Shown here one piece after another: positions 1 through 12,065 of a stretch of 64,000 nucleotides of DNA. Every line of letters begins with the position of its first letter. The stretch's first letter is position 1. The position numbers and the translations under genes were made by a program. The notes under the pieces were generated by a model. The model saw only the letters and a list, made by a program, of their open reading frames with translations, did not search any database and was not told where the DNA came from. Source of the DNA: Desmodus rotundus (lineage: Eukaryota; Chordata; Mammalia; Chiroptera; Phyllostomidae); NCBI RefSeq assembly GCF_022682495.2, contig NC_071399.1:11203342-11267341 (forward strand), in the 5' to 3' direction.

Positions 1-3000
1 CTTCATTTTCGAGTCCGTAATGAATTTTAAACAATAAAGTTTATATGTTGAGACTGACTTTCTGAGAATCCAGGAATTCTACTCAGTAATGAGAAGACAT
101 ATCACTTCACCATGTCATACTGTTTCAAATAGAGCTTTAAACGGTTGAAGAAACAAACTCTATAGCTGATGATAAATATTACACATTGAACTTTTTCACA
201 AAAATGGGATAGTATATATTTTTTGAAAAGTCCACTATCAGCATCTTAGAAAAAAATATTATATTCATAAACAAATGCAGGGGGACTTAGTCATGCCAAA
301 CTCAAAGAAACTTCCAGATCCAATATATTTCTGAAGCAATTCCATTGATCTTTTACAACTATTCCCAAAGACCAATTCTGAAAACCATGACAATTAAAGG
401 TTGTTAATGTGAAACAAGGACCGGATGAGAAAATTCAAACTACTTTCAGTACTATCCGTTCTTACACTCCCAAAGAATGCATAGATAATAACAATAAGTG
501 TGAGCCAAAATACATGATGTCTGTTATTAGCGATTAACAGAAAGGGATTAGAAATTGAGACGCAAGAAAAAGATGGGCTTACTTACTCAGAGGAAACCTT
601 TGTAGTTTGTCTGCCATAAAGGAGGTGCAAGTAAGACCTGATTTCAACATCTTAGAATAGCAAATTATAAATATTCAAAACAGTATTAGGCCTGCTGACA
701 GGAGCATTTGGTTTACATTTACTTGTATCTTATTTACTTTCAAAATGAGTATTAGAGTGGCTTTGGCTAACGTGCTTTCTGGCCAAGCTAATAACCCATT
801 ACAGCACTTGGTCAGAGCACACTCTCCTAAGATAAACTTCCCAAGACGCACGAAACACCTGGGAAGAGTACAAAATCGTCACAGTCATCCAGCAAGACGC
901 ATGGGCGGTAGGAACTGACGTATGGTTCTATTAAAATGTTGATTATTAATGTTCCCACATGAAACTTTTCTCTCAGTAAGATCTATTCAATTCTCCAGAC
1001 ATTCCCAGAAGCACAATATAAGGTATTAACTAATGATGGGTGATAAAACTGGCACTTGGGCCTCTAGATAATTAATTCCCAGTTTTCTCTTATCAGTAAA
1101 ATAACACACACCACCCACACACATCCTCCCCATTATTTTGTAAAAAATGCAAATTCTTCATCCGATATACACATACATGTCTAGTAAGATAATGGAGCCG
1201 TTGCTAGGAGTGCAAACATGTCAAACTACTAAATTTGGATCCAAACTTATTAGAGAGGAGGGATTAGATGAAAAGAACAGAGATGTGCATGCTGAAAAAT
1301 CACAGGAAACGTCATTGTACCGAAACGCAAAGAGATATTTGTCTTTACAGAGTACCAAAAACCAAACGGTTTCAATCTCGCTGTTTCTCTGAGCCAAATA
1401 TTTTCAAGCCATGTAATGACCAATATCCAACATCCAACTCAAATTAAAAAGTCCCAAGACTGCGATGTATACCTGTGGCTTGAGGAGTTCTGGCCCTCCG
1501 TCACACCCCTAGATAAAAGCAAGGACTGTTGAAGGTAGAATCGCAGTTAAATCCTAACCTGCATGGTCTATATGATGAAATTATGTCAATTTTCTTTTAT
1601 AAATCACAAGATTTCGTGCTCTTAAAAAATTTCATCTTTTCATGATAAACTTGCTTTGTGTCATTGATAAATAGGATGAAATTTCTTTTAGGAGGAAGAG
1701 TACCAAATTTTCCTTTGCATGCTGGTACGGTTGAATTATAAAATTCATATAATATTAAAGACAGGCACAGTTGGACAATAGTAATGGTAGAACCTCTTTT
1801 CCTCCCATGAGTATAAACAATGATGAAACAATTCTGCCCTTCAATTTTCATCAGACGTTTCTATCTTTTCAGTCCTTTATGAAAGGCCTTGACTTTGCCA
1901 TTGAGAATTCACTTGCATTCAATGCCTTATAGGTTCCATCAAATGGATAGATTGCCTCATAGAAGTTTTCCACTTAACTTCCCCACACAGTATTTTTCTA
2001 TACTTACATGTTCCAAATGAGATTCTGTTTAGCATTAATGTCATGAACATATGCTAAAAGATTTTTAAGAAAAGAAAAGAAAATGAATAAGACTGCCTTG
2101 GCAATATTATCTCCTGAAATTTATTTGTTTAAATAATGAAAGTTCATCAATGATGAATGTGTTGTGAATAAATAGAATTTAATAAATGACAGATTCAGCA
2201 TTCATAATAAGAAAAAAATGGCTTTCCCCATTAATCCATTGTGAGCCACGCCTGGGAACCGTGGAAAGCCCCGTGAAGGAGCATTTGCTGTAACACCACT
2301 GGCCTGTCAGCCACCGATGCAGAGGTCCCATTTGCCAACCTTCCGTTGTACTGATGTATGTCACCAATTTAATGTTTCCATACATACCTACCTTTTTATT
2401 TTTGTGCTTTGTATATTTTTAAATGTATTAGTAATTCATAGCAAATAGTTCTGCAAAAGTTTTTACCCCATTGCTCTATGGTTAAAAGAAAGCTGGTTTT
2501 GTAAAAATGAAAAAAAGTAACATGTTTCCCAAATTGTTCGTAAAAGATAAAAGAGAAAAGTGACACTTAAAAGTAAAGACCATGGATTGTAGCCTCTGTT
2601 TCTAAAAGGTGGAGTAAAACCATCCCAGAAAAATGAAAATTGTTGGGCTTCATAGTAGTCTAATGCCACATATTTGATAGGTACAAAATATGTAGCTTCT
2701 ATATTCTTTTCCAGACTATATACCTATGTGAGATCAGATCCTCATATACACTGAAATGAAAAATACTGCACAGATAAAAACCTGGTTTTATGTCTGCTTT
2801 GAAAATTAAAAATTGACCTGACTTCTACTATTTGACATATACATGATATAAAGATCCCCAAGCACAGTTCTCATTTTAACATATTTTCTAGCAGTCATAT
2901 TTCATAAAATAATATAAAATGAAAGATGTTTTACTTTCTCTTTATACAATTTAGCAATGAATATGAAATGAAATATTGTGGTTTTGGTGGCAAAGATTTA

Positions 3001-3514
3001 GGAAGGCAAATATGTTTGGAGATTGGAAGGAATGAATTCTTCAGCCTCATTCCCCTGTAGAGTCCGGACTGAATAACAATAGAGGAGCAGAATGAATTAT
3101 GAACAGATACAAACATGCATGGTGTTTCTGCACAGGAGCCAGGGGAATTAAACCCTCGCGCTTGCTTTAATGATACCCGTGCTAGACAAGCATGCGACTT
3201 GGTTCTCAGCAAAAATGGGCCCCCTCCAATTTCTGTCCTTTGTTGGATTCTCTAACTAAATTCACACCAGCCAGCCTGAGAAAGATGGAACCCCAGAGAG
3301 GTGTGGCAAAAAGGAGGCAACTTTTCTTTAACTGCTCTTTAGCAAGAAAGAAATGCCTAGTATCAGAGTCCGAGATAGGGACTGAGGGGGAAAAAAAGGA
3401 TTTTGAAAATGTCTTGTACCAATTTTATTATAAATGATATGATAAAAAATGTTTTAATTTTTCTGTAATCACTTCACCAGAGAAAAACTATAGCGTAAAG
3501 TTGTAATGTTGTCT
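1..3514. other. unassigned AT-rich sequence
   Basis: I recognise no gene or repeat here. Open frames are short (under about 95 codons), lack flanking splice signals in a fitting position and overlap each other on both strands. A locally GC-richer patch around 2215-2385 gives a 68-codon minus frame but has no donor or acceptor I would trust. A minus-strand patch near 3130-3190 has a faint tRNA B-box look (see rejected items). Confidence 0.5.
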
Positions 3515-3640
3515 ACACAGGCTGACTCTAAATCCTGGCTCTGCTACTTATTGTTACAATTTCCCAATCTGTATAAAATAGATACAACAATTACTGTTGT
3601 TTTGAAATCTAAAAAGCTCTCAATAACAAGACAAAATTTT
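3515..3640 (+). repeat. MIR SINE fragment
   Basis: Contains 'atcctggctctgctactta' followed by 'caatctgtataaaatagata', the order found in the MIR core (gene-desert-style ancient tRNA-derived SINE). The central part is shortened and it ends near 'gctctcaataa', which matches the MIR 3' region. Heavily diverged, as expected for an element that predates placental radiation. Confidence 0.6.
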
Positions 3641-4779
3641 AAACACCCTTAGGAAGGAAAACCATAGCTAATTGTAATATGATACAAAGCTGTCTTAATG
3701 CTATGAATTTCTATTTTATGTGCTTTTGAAAAACTCTTAGAATTAATTACACATAGATTTTTCTAAATAGTCTATATGAAAAGGAAATACAAGCAACATA
3801 AAATTGGTTTAGATATTACTATGACTTCATATTCAGATTCAAACTCTTTTGGATCAGTTCTTGAATTAGATGCACTTATGTCTGAGTTTTTCCTTATATC
3901 ATCGTCCATTGTGTTGTCAAAGGTGCAAATGGTAGAGCATTCTTAACAGAAGCCCATCAACCCAACTAAACACTGTAGGCGCTGGGCTCCTCCTCGGGCT
4001 TGGCAGTTACAGAACCTGCCTACCGTTGGCTCTGGCTTGAGGATCCTTGCTGAATGGGCGGCTCCCCCTGTTATGAACCAACAACAATGTGGCTCTCAGG
4101 AGTTAAAATGTGCTTTAACTGTCCCGAGATTTCCCTCTCAGATCCTAACATCTATTCTGTATGGTTTAAGGCTGATTTTGATAGTCTCACTTGTTCGGGC
4201 AGCATCACAACTGCTGCCTCCATGGATCGCAATTGTACAAAACCACTTTTAAGACCTGTCTTGATTTTGGAAGCATTAACATATGAAAAAGTACACATCC
4301 CTGAATCAGTGGGAAATAGCAGAGCTGTCATATGGAGTTAAATGAGTCAGGGCATGTCCAGCCCTTAGAGTGGGGGCTCATACATTTTAAGTACACACCA
4401 AATGTGGTCAGGGGTATTACTTGTAGTTAATCTAACGCATGTTCACCAGCTCCAGCTGGTTAATTAGTTTAGAGAAATGTTACTCCACTAGTCCACTGTA
4501 TTTTTGGCTCCCTAACAATGAAGAACGTTTTTTGGAACGTTAAATGTCAAATAAACCTCTCTAACCAATGGCTTCTCTTATGTTGAACATTAAACTGGGG
4601 TTTTCACGAAAACAAGTATTTGGAGCATCAACACCAGTGAGAATGAATCACTATTGGCACTCACAAAAGTGGGAATTTTATAAAAGACAGAATTATTGTG
4701 CCTGTCCCTAATAATCTACCCTACACAAACAGGAAGAACAAAATAGTGTTTTTAATTGAATTTATGGCATAGCATTGGT
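3641..4779. other. unassigned sequence with a GC-richer patch
   Basis: The stretch 3960-4260 is richer in GC than its surroundings and carries overlapping plus-strand frames of 71 and 95 codons. I see no polyadenylation signal, LTR ends or recognisable peptide. Around 4345-4400 a weak MIR-like 3' end may be present ('aaatgagtcagggcatgtcc'). Otherwise nothing identifiable. Confidence 0.4.
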
Positions 4780-5270
4780 TCTTGAAACCACACAGGTTTT
4801 AAGTGCACAACTCAGGAAAACATCATCTGCACCCTGCATCGTGTGCCATCCCCCAACGCAAAGTCTCTTTCCATCCCCATTTATCCCCCTTGGCCCACCA
4901 GCTACCCCCACTCCTCCTTCTCTCTGGCTATCACCACACTGTTGTCTGTGTCTATATGTTTTATATATGTAATATATATAACATATATTATTAATATATT
5001 ATATATTGCTATATATTTAATATATAGACACAGACTATATATATTTTTGTTTTGTTTTGTTTTGTTTTGCTTCATCCCTTCACCTTCTTTCATCCAGTCC
5101 TCCAATCCCCACCCTTCTGACAGCTGTCAGTCTGTTTCATGTGTCCATGCCTCTGGTCCTATTTTGTTCATTTAATTCCACCTATAAGTGAAATCATATG
5201 GTATTTGCCTTTCTGACTGGCTTATTTCACTTAGCATAATAATCTCCAGGTCCACAACAGTTCTTACTCT
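4780..5270 (-). mobile_element. L1 3'-UTR fragment, minus orientation
   Basis: Reads as the reverse complement of an L1M 3' untranslated region: phrases such as 'cactgttgtctgtgtctata', 'aagtgaaatcatatggtatt' and 'ggcttatttcacttagcata' are hallmarks of this region. An AT-rich expansion (4958-5045) and a (TTTTG)n run (5047-5070) sit inside it; the phrase 'gacacagacta' after the AT tract mirrors the phrase before it. No coding part remains. Confidence 0.75.
4958..5045. repeat. AT-rich tract with local palindromes
   Basis: About 88 bp of almost pure A/T with runs of TA and 'atatattattaatatatta'-type self-complementary segments. It lies within the minus L1 3' UTR fragment and probably arose by expansion of a short TA run in it. 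Likely polymorphic in length. Confidence 0.8.
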
Positions 5271-7309
5271 ACACTCCTAGAGCAGAGGTATGGGAAACAC
5301 ATTGCTCGATGGGTCCGTTATTTTGCTTTTGGTATCCTAAGATGAGATGATGATGAATTCCCCATCAGAAGTCTCCCATGGCCCAAGGTCAGGAGGAGAG
5401 GCAGACTACATTTCACTCAGGGCTGGCAACTGAAGTTCACTATCACTCATAACAGCATTTTGAGCTACCTAAGCTTGTACTTTTATAAAACCGGTAGAAC
5501 CTACCTGAAAACAGAGTCCTGAGGTTGGTTTTCATTTCATAAATTCACTTCTATTTACCATCCAGTTCGTTAAATCCACTTCACTGCAACAGTGAAGAAT
5601 CGCTGCCACCTACAGACACAGATCAGATTAGGGAACAATTCAATACTTCAGAAAAATGAGAATGTTCCAGAATTTACATTAGAAATATTTTGTTGAAACA
5701 GCACCTTAGCACAGAGGAACAGCAGTGTATAACAGAGCAATCTTTCAGGGGCAAACCCTTTGTCTGTTTTCTTTACTGCCTGATCAAATCAATTCTCCAA
5801 AGAGATGTTCGTGTTACCAGTGAGATGAATAAGGTGTGTTTATTTATATGTAATATACTGTAGTTTCAAAATATCAATTTTCCACACAGTTGGAAATGTA
5901 GAAATCATACACGTGGCTTTCTACTTTGTTTTCCAAGAGCAGCTTATTAAAATGTAAAAGCAACTGTGATCATACAATAAACAGGAGTCTTCCTTCTCCA
6001 CTAACATCAGCAAAGAAAAAGTGAAACATTGTTATTGCTGAAAAAAATAGCAAACACAAAGTAAGAATCCGATACCATTTCTCTATTCAAGCAGTTTCTT
6101 ATTTATCAAAAAGAAAATGCTCCCATATATTTCCCACAAATGCATGTTTTCAGCAAATCAGCCAGATGTTCAAACAATGAAATACCATCTTGTGCAAAAG
6201 GCTGAGCTTATGGTATTTCTGATGAATTCATGCCCAAAAGTGGCTCTGGCCAGATTCCTCCTTCTTATGCTTCTAAGTCATATTTCCAGATAAGAGCGAT
6301 CCAGTTACATTTGGAATTGAGCAGAAATGCCAGGAATTTATCTACACCAATTTACCCTTTGTTAATGCCAACATTTTTTGCTCTTAACCTGGGTATTTAA
6401 TCCCACTTTCCTGCTTTAGGACCCTTTTGATCTCTGGAGAAGTTTGGCCAAGAACCAAAGAAGAGCTTTGGTGAAAACAGAGTGGATGGAACTGCTAAGA
6501 CATTCATTACCTTTCAGACAATAGGAAATATTTCTCTGAGAATTGTTTTGATAAAAAGTGTGGTCTGTCGATTTTTTCATCTTCACAAAGCTTTCCATGA
6601 CTGTTTTAAACTGATCAGAATCAGCCTTCATGGTACACTTCCTGCCCACGATATTCACCATGCCCTTTCCTTTCTCAGCATCACTCCTGGAGCCCAAAAT
6701 ACTCTTGTTCTCGAATTCAAATGAAGCGTACCCAGAGCTCATAAATCATAAACTATGTGTCAGCAAACATATAGTTAGTCTCAATAAACTCTATAAATGA
6801 ATTACATTTCTAGCAAAACATTCTACTTATTAGCATGTTTATACCAAAGTGGTGGTGTAAAAATATGATCGAAAGATCGATTACCAATTATGTTTTTCAA
6901 AGACTAAACCAAAGCCAGTCGTGGCAGCTGACTCCACGTAGACACTGAGGATGGCCCCGGATGTTGTTCACTGCAGTGAGCTCCAGGAAGGACAGATCGG
7001 GTAGGGGTCAGACTGTGAGCATGGGACTGCACTCAGAGGGACAAGTGCCTTCACTTCTTTAAGACACTCGCTGTCTTCAGCACACACTTTATCTTGGAAT
7101 CCCCAAGTTCTAAAGCATTCCACCATATCATTTTTAAATGGTGCTACAGAAACTTCCTAAAACGGAATTATCCTTTTGCCTTATTTCCAATTTTCTCCTT
7201 GAGTTAAAATTTGCTTCCCAGTTATTCAAGATTACTTGAGAAAGGTAGAGAATTTGTGACAGTTTACAGATAAGGTCCTGTATACACTATCAGAAAAGGC
7301 ACATTAGTT
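5271..7309. other. unassigned sequence
   Basis: No repeat or gene recognised. A 108-codon minus frame at 6416-6742 starts with an ATG and has a K/S-rich composition, but I recognise no family, it has no poly(A) tail or target-site duplication that would mark a processed pseudogene, and a plus frame of 80 codons overlaps it. A GC-richer patch lies at 6900-7060. Confidence 0.45.
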
Positions 7310-7480
7310 TTCAGCATTTATTAAATGCAGAGATTTTATAGAAATTGTCACTCTCATTTAATGAATTAGGAAACAGATGCTCATGCAGACTCAGTGGCTG
7401 GGTCAAGATCAGACAACCGATGTGTGGAAAGCAGGGGTTTGAACCCAGGTGCTTGTCTGTGCTCTTTGCATTGTATTTTA
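7310..7480 (-). repeat. MIR SINE fragment, minus orientation
   Basis: The plus strand reads 'atttaatgaattaggaaaca', then 'gctgggtcaagatcagacaa', then 'aggggtttgaacccaggtgc', which is the reverse complement of the MIR core in the correct order (decimal-point region, 'leading to tRNA-like B box'). The 'gtttgaaccc' part is the antisense of the internal promoter box. Confidence 0.65.
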
Positions 7481-9489
7481 CTCAAAAGTGGAGGGCAGAT
7501 CAGGAAGCTGTACCCTCACGGTTTAGTCGACTGCTAGGCCCCCTTCTACCGTTATGTAGAGCTTTCTTGGACACTCTTAATCAGACTTGCACTCGGATTC
7601 AAAAAATCAATAAGAGAACATTTTATCTATTCTTAGGGAGAAGAGCAATGGAAATCTACTGACCTATTGCCTAAAATTATAGAAAGCTGACTTCAAGTTT
7701 TGAAAATAAGTCAAAGGTAATACAGGTAAGAGTTACGTTCACTGTACTAATAGTTCAAGTCAGGGTGCAATCTACGTTGTACCAATTGAAAGTACAGAAG
7801 GTATACTTAATCCTGAGATATTTAAAATTAAAGATTTGTACCTATCCCTCATACAACATAGTTCAAGAAGTCAAACTACCATATAATTAATCAATGAAAC
7901 AAAATGGTTTGAAACAGCAATATTATAAAGCTTCATTGAAGTAGTGTTAAATTCATATTTGCTGAAGTAATGAAGCATACACACCTGGTTTTCAGCAATA
8001 CATAATAAACAATCAAATTTGAGCATCATGCCTAGGCTATGTGAGTGACCTTGAACTGAGGCAGGTGAAACAGAGTTCAGAATGCAAGATTATATGAAGG
8101 GAAATGTAATTGCCACTTCTGAGAAATCTTGACCCAACATGGGCTATAATTTTTGACTGGGAGAGAGAAAGTGGATCAAGTAGGACATTTTTTCCTATTC
8201 AATGTATTTTTATAGGTTTTTAAAGAGTAATATGTTTTAATTTATTTTCACATATTAGAAAATGCATAAGAAAGCCCAAAAATTCAGAAATGATAACATT
8301 AGTCATTAAATATATAATTTCATTATAATACAAATGTGATGATATTCAATAAGTTATTAAATATTAGCATGCAAACCAACTCATCATGGGTAATTCAATT
8401 CAGATCCTCTGGCAAGAGAACCACCTGGAGCAGATGTTCAATAAGACACAGACACACAGACAGGAAGTGATGCCTTTTCAGAAATATCTGCCCTGAACTG
8501 CAAACTGGAACTACGTGAATATCAAACTTCCAGAGCAGTTGGGGCCCGTGGATGCTCCCCCATCAGCACAGAGGCAGACCCATAGCAGGGGGTCAATCCA
8601 CATTTGTTAAATTAATGACTATATAGCAATATATCAACAGCAAAACATATGCTGTATCTTTCATAAACAGGGTGGAATATTCCAAAGAAGAAAGAATGTT
8701 TATTGAACATCAAAATGAAAACTCAGAAGGAGCAATAGCTGTTTGAATCACACTTTCCCATCAGGTTGATTAACAATATTTTCATGGAACATGTAATACA
8801 AGTCCTGTCATGTCTCAGAATTAATAGTCCTGGGTTCTTAATTCTTACAGCGGCTGACAAATTATTGTTCCTTATGGCACCAGTCACACTTGATCATAAG
8901 TAGCATCTACAGGTAACTCTCCTTCCATCAGACTGAGCCTGTTTATTTGTCTAACACAAAATGCCAAAAAGGCCTACGATGTGCAATAAATCAAATGTTC
9001 TTCATTAATGAGCAAAATGTTTCATGAGTGGAAAATGTTTCTCCATTATTGCAATGTTATTATTTTATTTTCAAGGTAAATGATAGCTGTGTAATATTTT
9101 TGGAAGTAGCACTAAGTTGTTTTCAAGTCATTGAGCCTTGAGGCACTAAAACGTTACAGATTTCAAAATATATATATATTATTTTCCTGGCATCGTCACA
9201 TACTTGTTTTGCTCTGCTTTCTTAACTACAGGATACTGAGAGAATAATGTCACACTATCTTTGAATTAATGAACGTTCTGTGAGGGAACATGGTTTCTTA
9301 ATATTCTAAGATTTGGGGTTCAGCTAAGTATTCTAAGCAGTATAAATTAAAGTCTCTATTCTATTATACAGTATTAAGAGGGAAACAGAAATCTCAGAGC
9401 ACAAGAACAGGGTTTACCAATAATTTAGTTCACCAATATTTAATTATATAATCAAGTTCACCAATAATAAGTTATATAATCTTGGATTG
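7481..9489. other. unassigned AT-rich sequence
   Basis: I see no coding, splice or repeat signature that I can name. Short TA run at about 9168-9180. No open frame above 60 codons. Confidence 0.5.
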
Positions 9490-9650
9490 GTTACCACACC
9501 TTTTGTATTATCAGCTTGACCATCTATAAAATGAGTGAGTATCACTGTACCCAATTTCATTATAAAGATTAAGGAAAATAATTTATCTAAAACACAAAGC
9601 TTAGTGCCCACCCAGCAAATGGTAGATGTTCGATGGACATTATTTATCAT
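9490..9650 (+). repeat. MIR SINE fragment
   Basis: 'gaccatctataaaatgagtg' followed by 'attaaggaaaataatttatc' and 'tagtgcccacccagcaaatg' follows the order of the MIR 3' half (cell-free text: 'catctgtaaaatggg', 'attaaatgag', 'agtgcctggcacatagtagg'). Diverged, 5' end missing. Confidence 0.55.
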
Positions 9651-11184
9651 TTCCTTTCCCCACTTCTACACATGTGCATTCTGATGTTTATTAATAAGGA
9701 GAGAAGAAACCATCTAAAAACCCCTTTTCTGTTTCTATACCCAATGAATCCTTCAAGCCCAAGGAATGACCTAACATCCCACCCTGATGGAAACGCTGCA
9801 GAGGTGTATGCCATCTCCAACTTAAATTCCTGAGCCTATCACAACGGTAGCATGAAATCCCAACAGCTCCCTGAGACTGCTGACATCGCGAAGGGTGGTA
9901 AAGCACTCCCCACCCCTCCAGTCTGTGTGACCGAGCAAAAAGCTCGAGGCCATTGCAAAAACTTGAGTCTCAGCACTAATGTCCCCCTATTGGCCTTTAT
10001 TTGCTCAGGGTCTAAAACCACATTACACTTGATCCAACTGGACAAATTCCCAACATGCACAGCACATAATTCTATTTGTTAAGGGCTTTTCTGATACAAG
10101 GACAAGACCAAGAGGAAAACTCTAGAGATTTTTTTTTTTTAAACTGAAGGTAAAGGCATTCCAAGGACACCTTTAAAGAATGGAAAGGAGGACAGCTCCA
10201 GCCTTTCAGACATCGACTGGGCCATATCCCCTATCAGTGTCTCAACTGCACCTGATTGGAGCAAGGTGGATTTATTTTCCTGCACGACCCAATTAGACCT
10301 TTTCCCACAAGACCACTGCTGTCGCAGTCACGGTTTCAGCTGGATGTTAAGTACGCTCTGGACCACTGAACTCAGACACATAGGCCCGCTGCTCATTTTA
10401 TAGGTCAGTGAACACGGCATAAACAGTTCTGATATCAGGGCCTTAACGACTGCCAGAAATCTTGCCTGGTACCCTATGACAGGGAGAACTTCAGATACTA
10501 TTACTAATCTTCTCATCACCCCAGACCCATGTGGGTATCTGAATTTTCCATGAAAATTGAAGCTACTCTTTCTGCTGGAGTGCCAATGCATTGAAAACAT
10601 TTTCTAGATGGCTAATTAATGTTCCTAACATGCTATAGAATGGAAACATTAAATATAAAAAACATTACATCTATTTTCTTGGCTATCTGCATGTATATAT
10701 ACTCAAACCATGGAGCAGGAAGGTCCAGTGGCCCATCCCGAGTGAGGACTCACACTGAGTGGAAACAACAACTATCACAGCCAATCAGCAGGTGCAGGAG
10801 CCCGCAGACCTGGCCCACTGAGTGACCAAGGAGGGCTCCACACACGAGGTACCAGTGAGAACAGTGCTTTACTCACAGAAAGGAAACGGCACACAGGAGA
10901 TCAGTATTGGTAGTGTGTCCAGGTCTCCCATGGAAGTGGTCCCTCCCTGCAGCCAACCCAGGGGGTGGGGCTGCACCTACCCCTCTCCAAAGTGGATGAA
11001 GCCCATCCCCACCCTGCTAGAACAGGCACCACCTAAGCACACACTTAATAAGCATCTAGGGAAGTTCACTGTGGACCCAGAGTTGGGGGAAGGTCTCTCC
11101 TGATAAGAAATAAGAGCCTGGGACCAAGCTGTAGCTCAGCTCCCAGCTTCCATTTAAGGGAATGTCCCAGGCCCACGGTGCTGT
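9651..11184. other. unassigned sequence; GC-richer block at 10700-11180
   Basis: The segment 10700-11180 is clearly richer in GC and carries back-to-back plus frames (10619-10825 and 10822-11103). On the minus strand it has LTR-like traits ('gagtaaagcactgttctcac', a CCAAT-like 'gctgattggctgtg'), so a solitary LTR is possible, but I could not place TG...CA ends. The rest, including 9690-10080, shows no recognised feature. Confidence 0.4.
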
Positions 11185-11512
11185 ATGTCCATACAGTGGA
11201 ATACTATTTGTCCGAGTAAAGGGTGGCATACAGTCATGCTACAACACAGACGAACTTTGAAAACAATATTCTAGGTGAAAAAAGGCAGACAAAGACTACA
11301 TATTATATGATTCCATTTCTATTCAATATGCAGAATAAGCACATACATAGAGATAGAAAGTTAGTGTTACTAGGAACGGCGGGGGAGGAGACTCTGGTGA
11401 ATGATGTCCATTGTACACAGGGTTTCTTTCAGGGCTGAAGAAAATGTTCTGGATTTAGTGGTGATGGTTGCACAACTTTGTTAATAAAAAAAAAAACCAA
11501 AAACTGAATTTT
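11185..11512 (+). mobile_element. L1M 3'-end fragment, left part
   Basis: Begins 'gtccatacagtggaatacta' and goes on to 'atgattccatttctattcaa' and 'gtggtgatggttgcacaact', the standard order across the end of ORF2 and the 3' UTR of an old L1M element. It is interrupted at 11513 by a VES SINE and continues at 11711. Confidence 0.8.
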
Positions 11513-11710
11513 GCCCCAGCTGGTGTAGCTCAGTGGATTGAGCACAGGTCACCAGTGCTCACCAGTTCAACTCTCAGTCAGGACACGTGCCTGGGTTGCG
11601 GGCCAGGTCCCTGGTAGGCGGCACACAAGAGGCAACCACACACTGCTGTTTCTTTCCCTCTCTTTCTCCCTCCCTTCCCTTCTTTCTAAAAATAAATAAA
11701 ATCTTTAAAA
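11513..11710 (+). mobile_element. VES SINE (bat tRNA-derived SINE)
   Basis: Starts 'gccccagctggtgtagctc' with a tRNA-like A box and 'accagttcaactctcagtca' as B box, has the 'gcctgggttgcgggccaggt' middle, a CT-rich 3' part and an 'aaataaataaaatctttaaa' tail. A 12-bp target-site duplication, 'aaactgaatttt', flanks it (11501-11512 and 11711-11722). RNA polymerase III transcript moved by the L1 machinery. The intact duplication shows a fairly young insertion into an older L1. Confidence 0.93.
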
Positions 11711-11785
11711 AAACTGAATTTTTTATACTTTTAAAAGGTATAAATTTTATAGTATGTGATTTATATCTGTAAAATAATGGTTACC
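11711..11785 (+). mobile_element. L1M 3'-end fragment, right part
   Basis: Resumes with 'tttaaaaggtataaatttta' and 'gtgatttatatctgtaaaat', matching the last stretch of the L1M 3' UTR, directly after the SINE and its duplicated target site. Confidence 0.7.
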
Positions 11786-11809
11786 TTTATTTTTTTACCG
11801 GTGGGAATG

Positions 11810-12065
11810 AAGTAATACTAACATTTACTGAGCATATATTATGTGCTAGTCACTAACTAATACCTCCTTTACATTGATTTCCCAATTTAAATTGAAAATG
11901 ACCTCATGTGATTGGTACTTTTTTAATGTGCATTTTATACTTTGAGGACATGCATCTTAGAGAGATAAAGAAACTTCCCCAAGGTCAACCTGCCAGCAAA
12001 TAGCAGTCAGGATCCCAACTCTGGCTGTCTGAGGCTGTAACCTACACTGTTCACACCACGCCACG
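11810..12065 (-). repeat. MIR SINE, minus orientation
   Basis: Plus strand reads 'acatttactgagcatatatt', 'atgtgctagtcactaacta', 'agagataaagaaacttcccc', 'aaggtcaacctgccagcaaa', 'caggatcccaactctggctg' in order, the reverse complement of a near full-length MIR. Confidence 0.75.

Noticed and set aside
3130..3190. tRNA-like B box on the minus strand ('gagggtttaattcccc')
   Set aside because: No cloverleaf could be folded around it and no A box in the right place; at best a remnant of a tRNA-derived SINE.
6416..6742. 108-codon minus frame, considered as processed pseudogene
   Set aside because: I could not match it to any family, and there is no poly(A) tract or target-site duplication around it. 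A database search of the peptide would settle this.
10619..11103. Two adjoining plus-strand frames, looking like a small gene
   Set aside because: GC-rich low-stop region with LTR-like traits on the other strand; no recognised peptide, no splice sites, no conserved start context.
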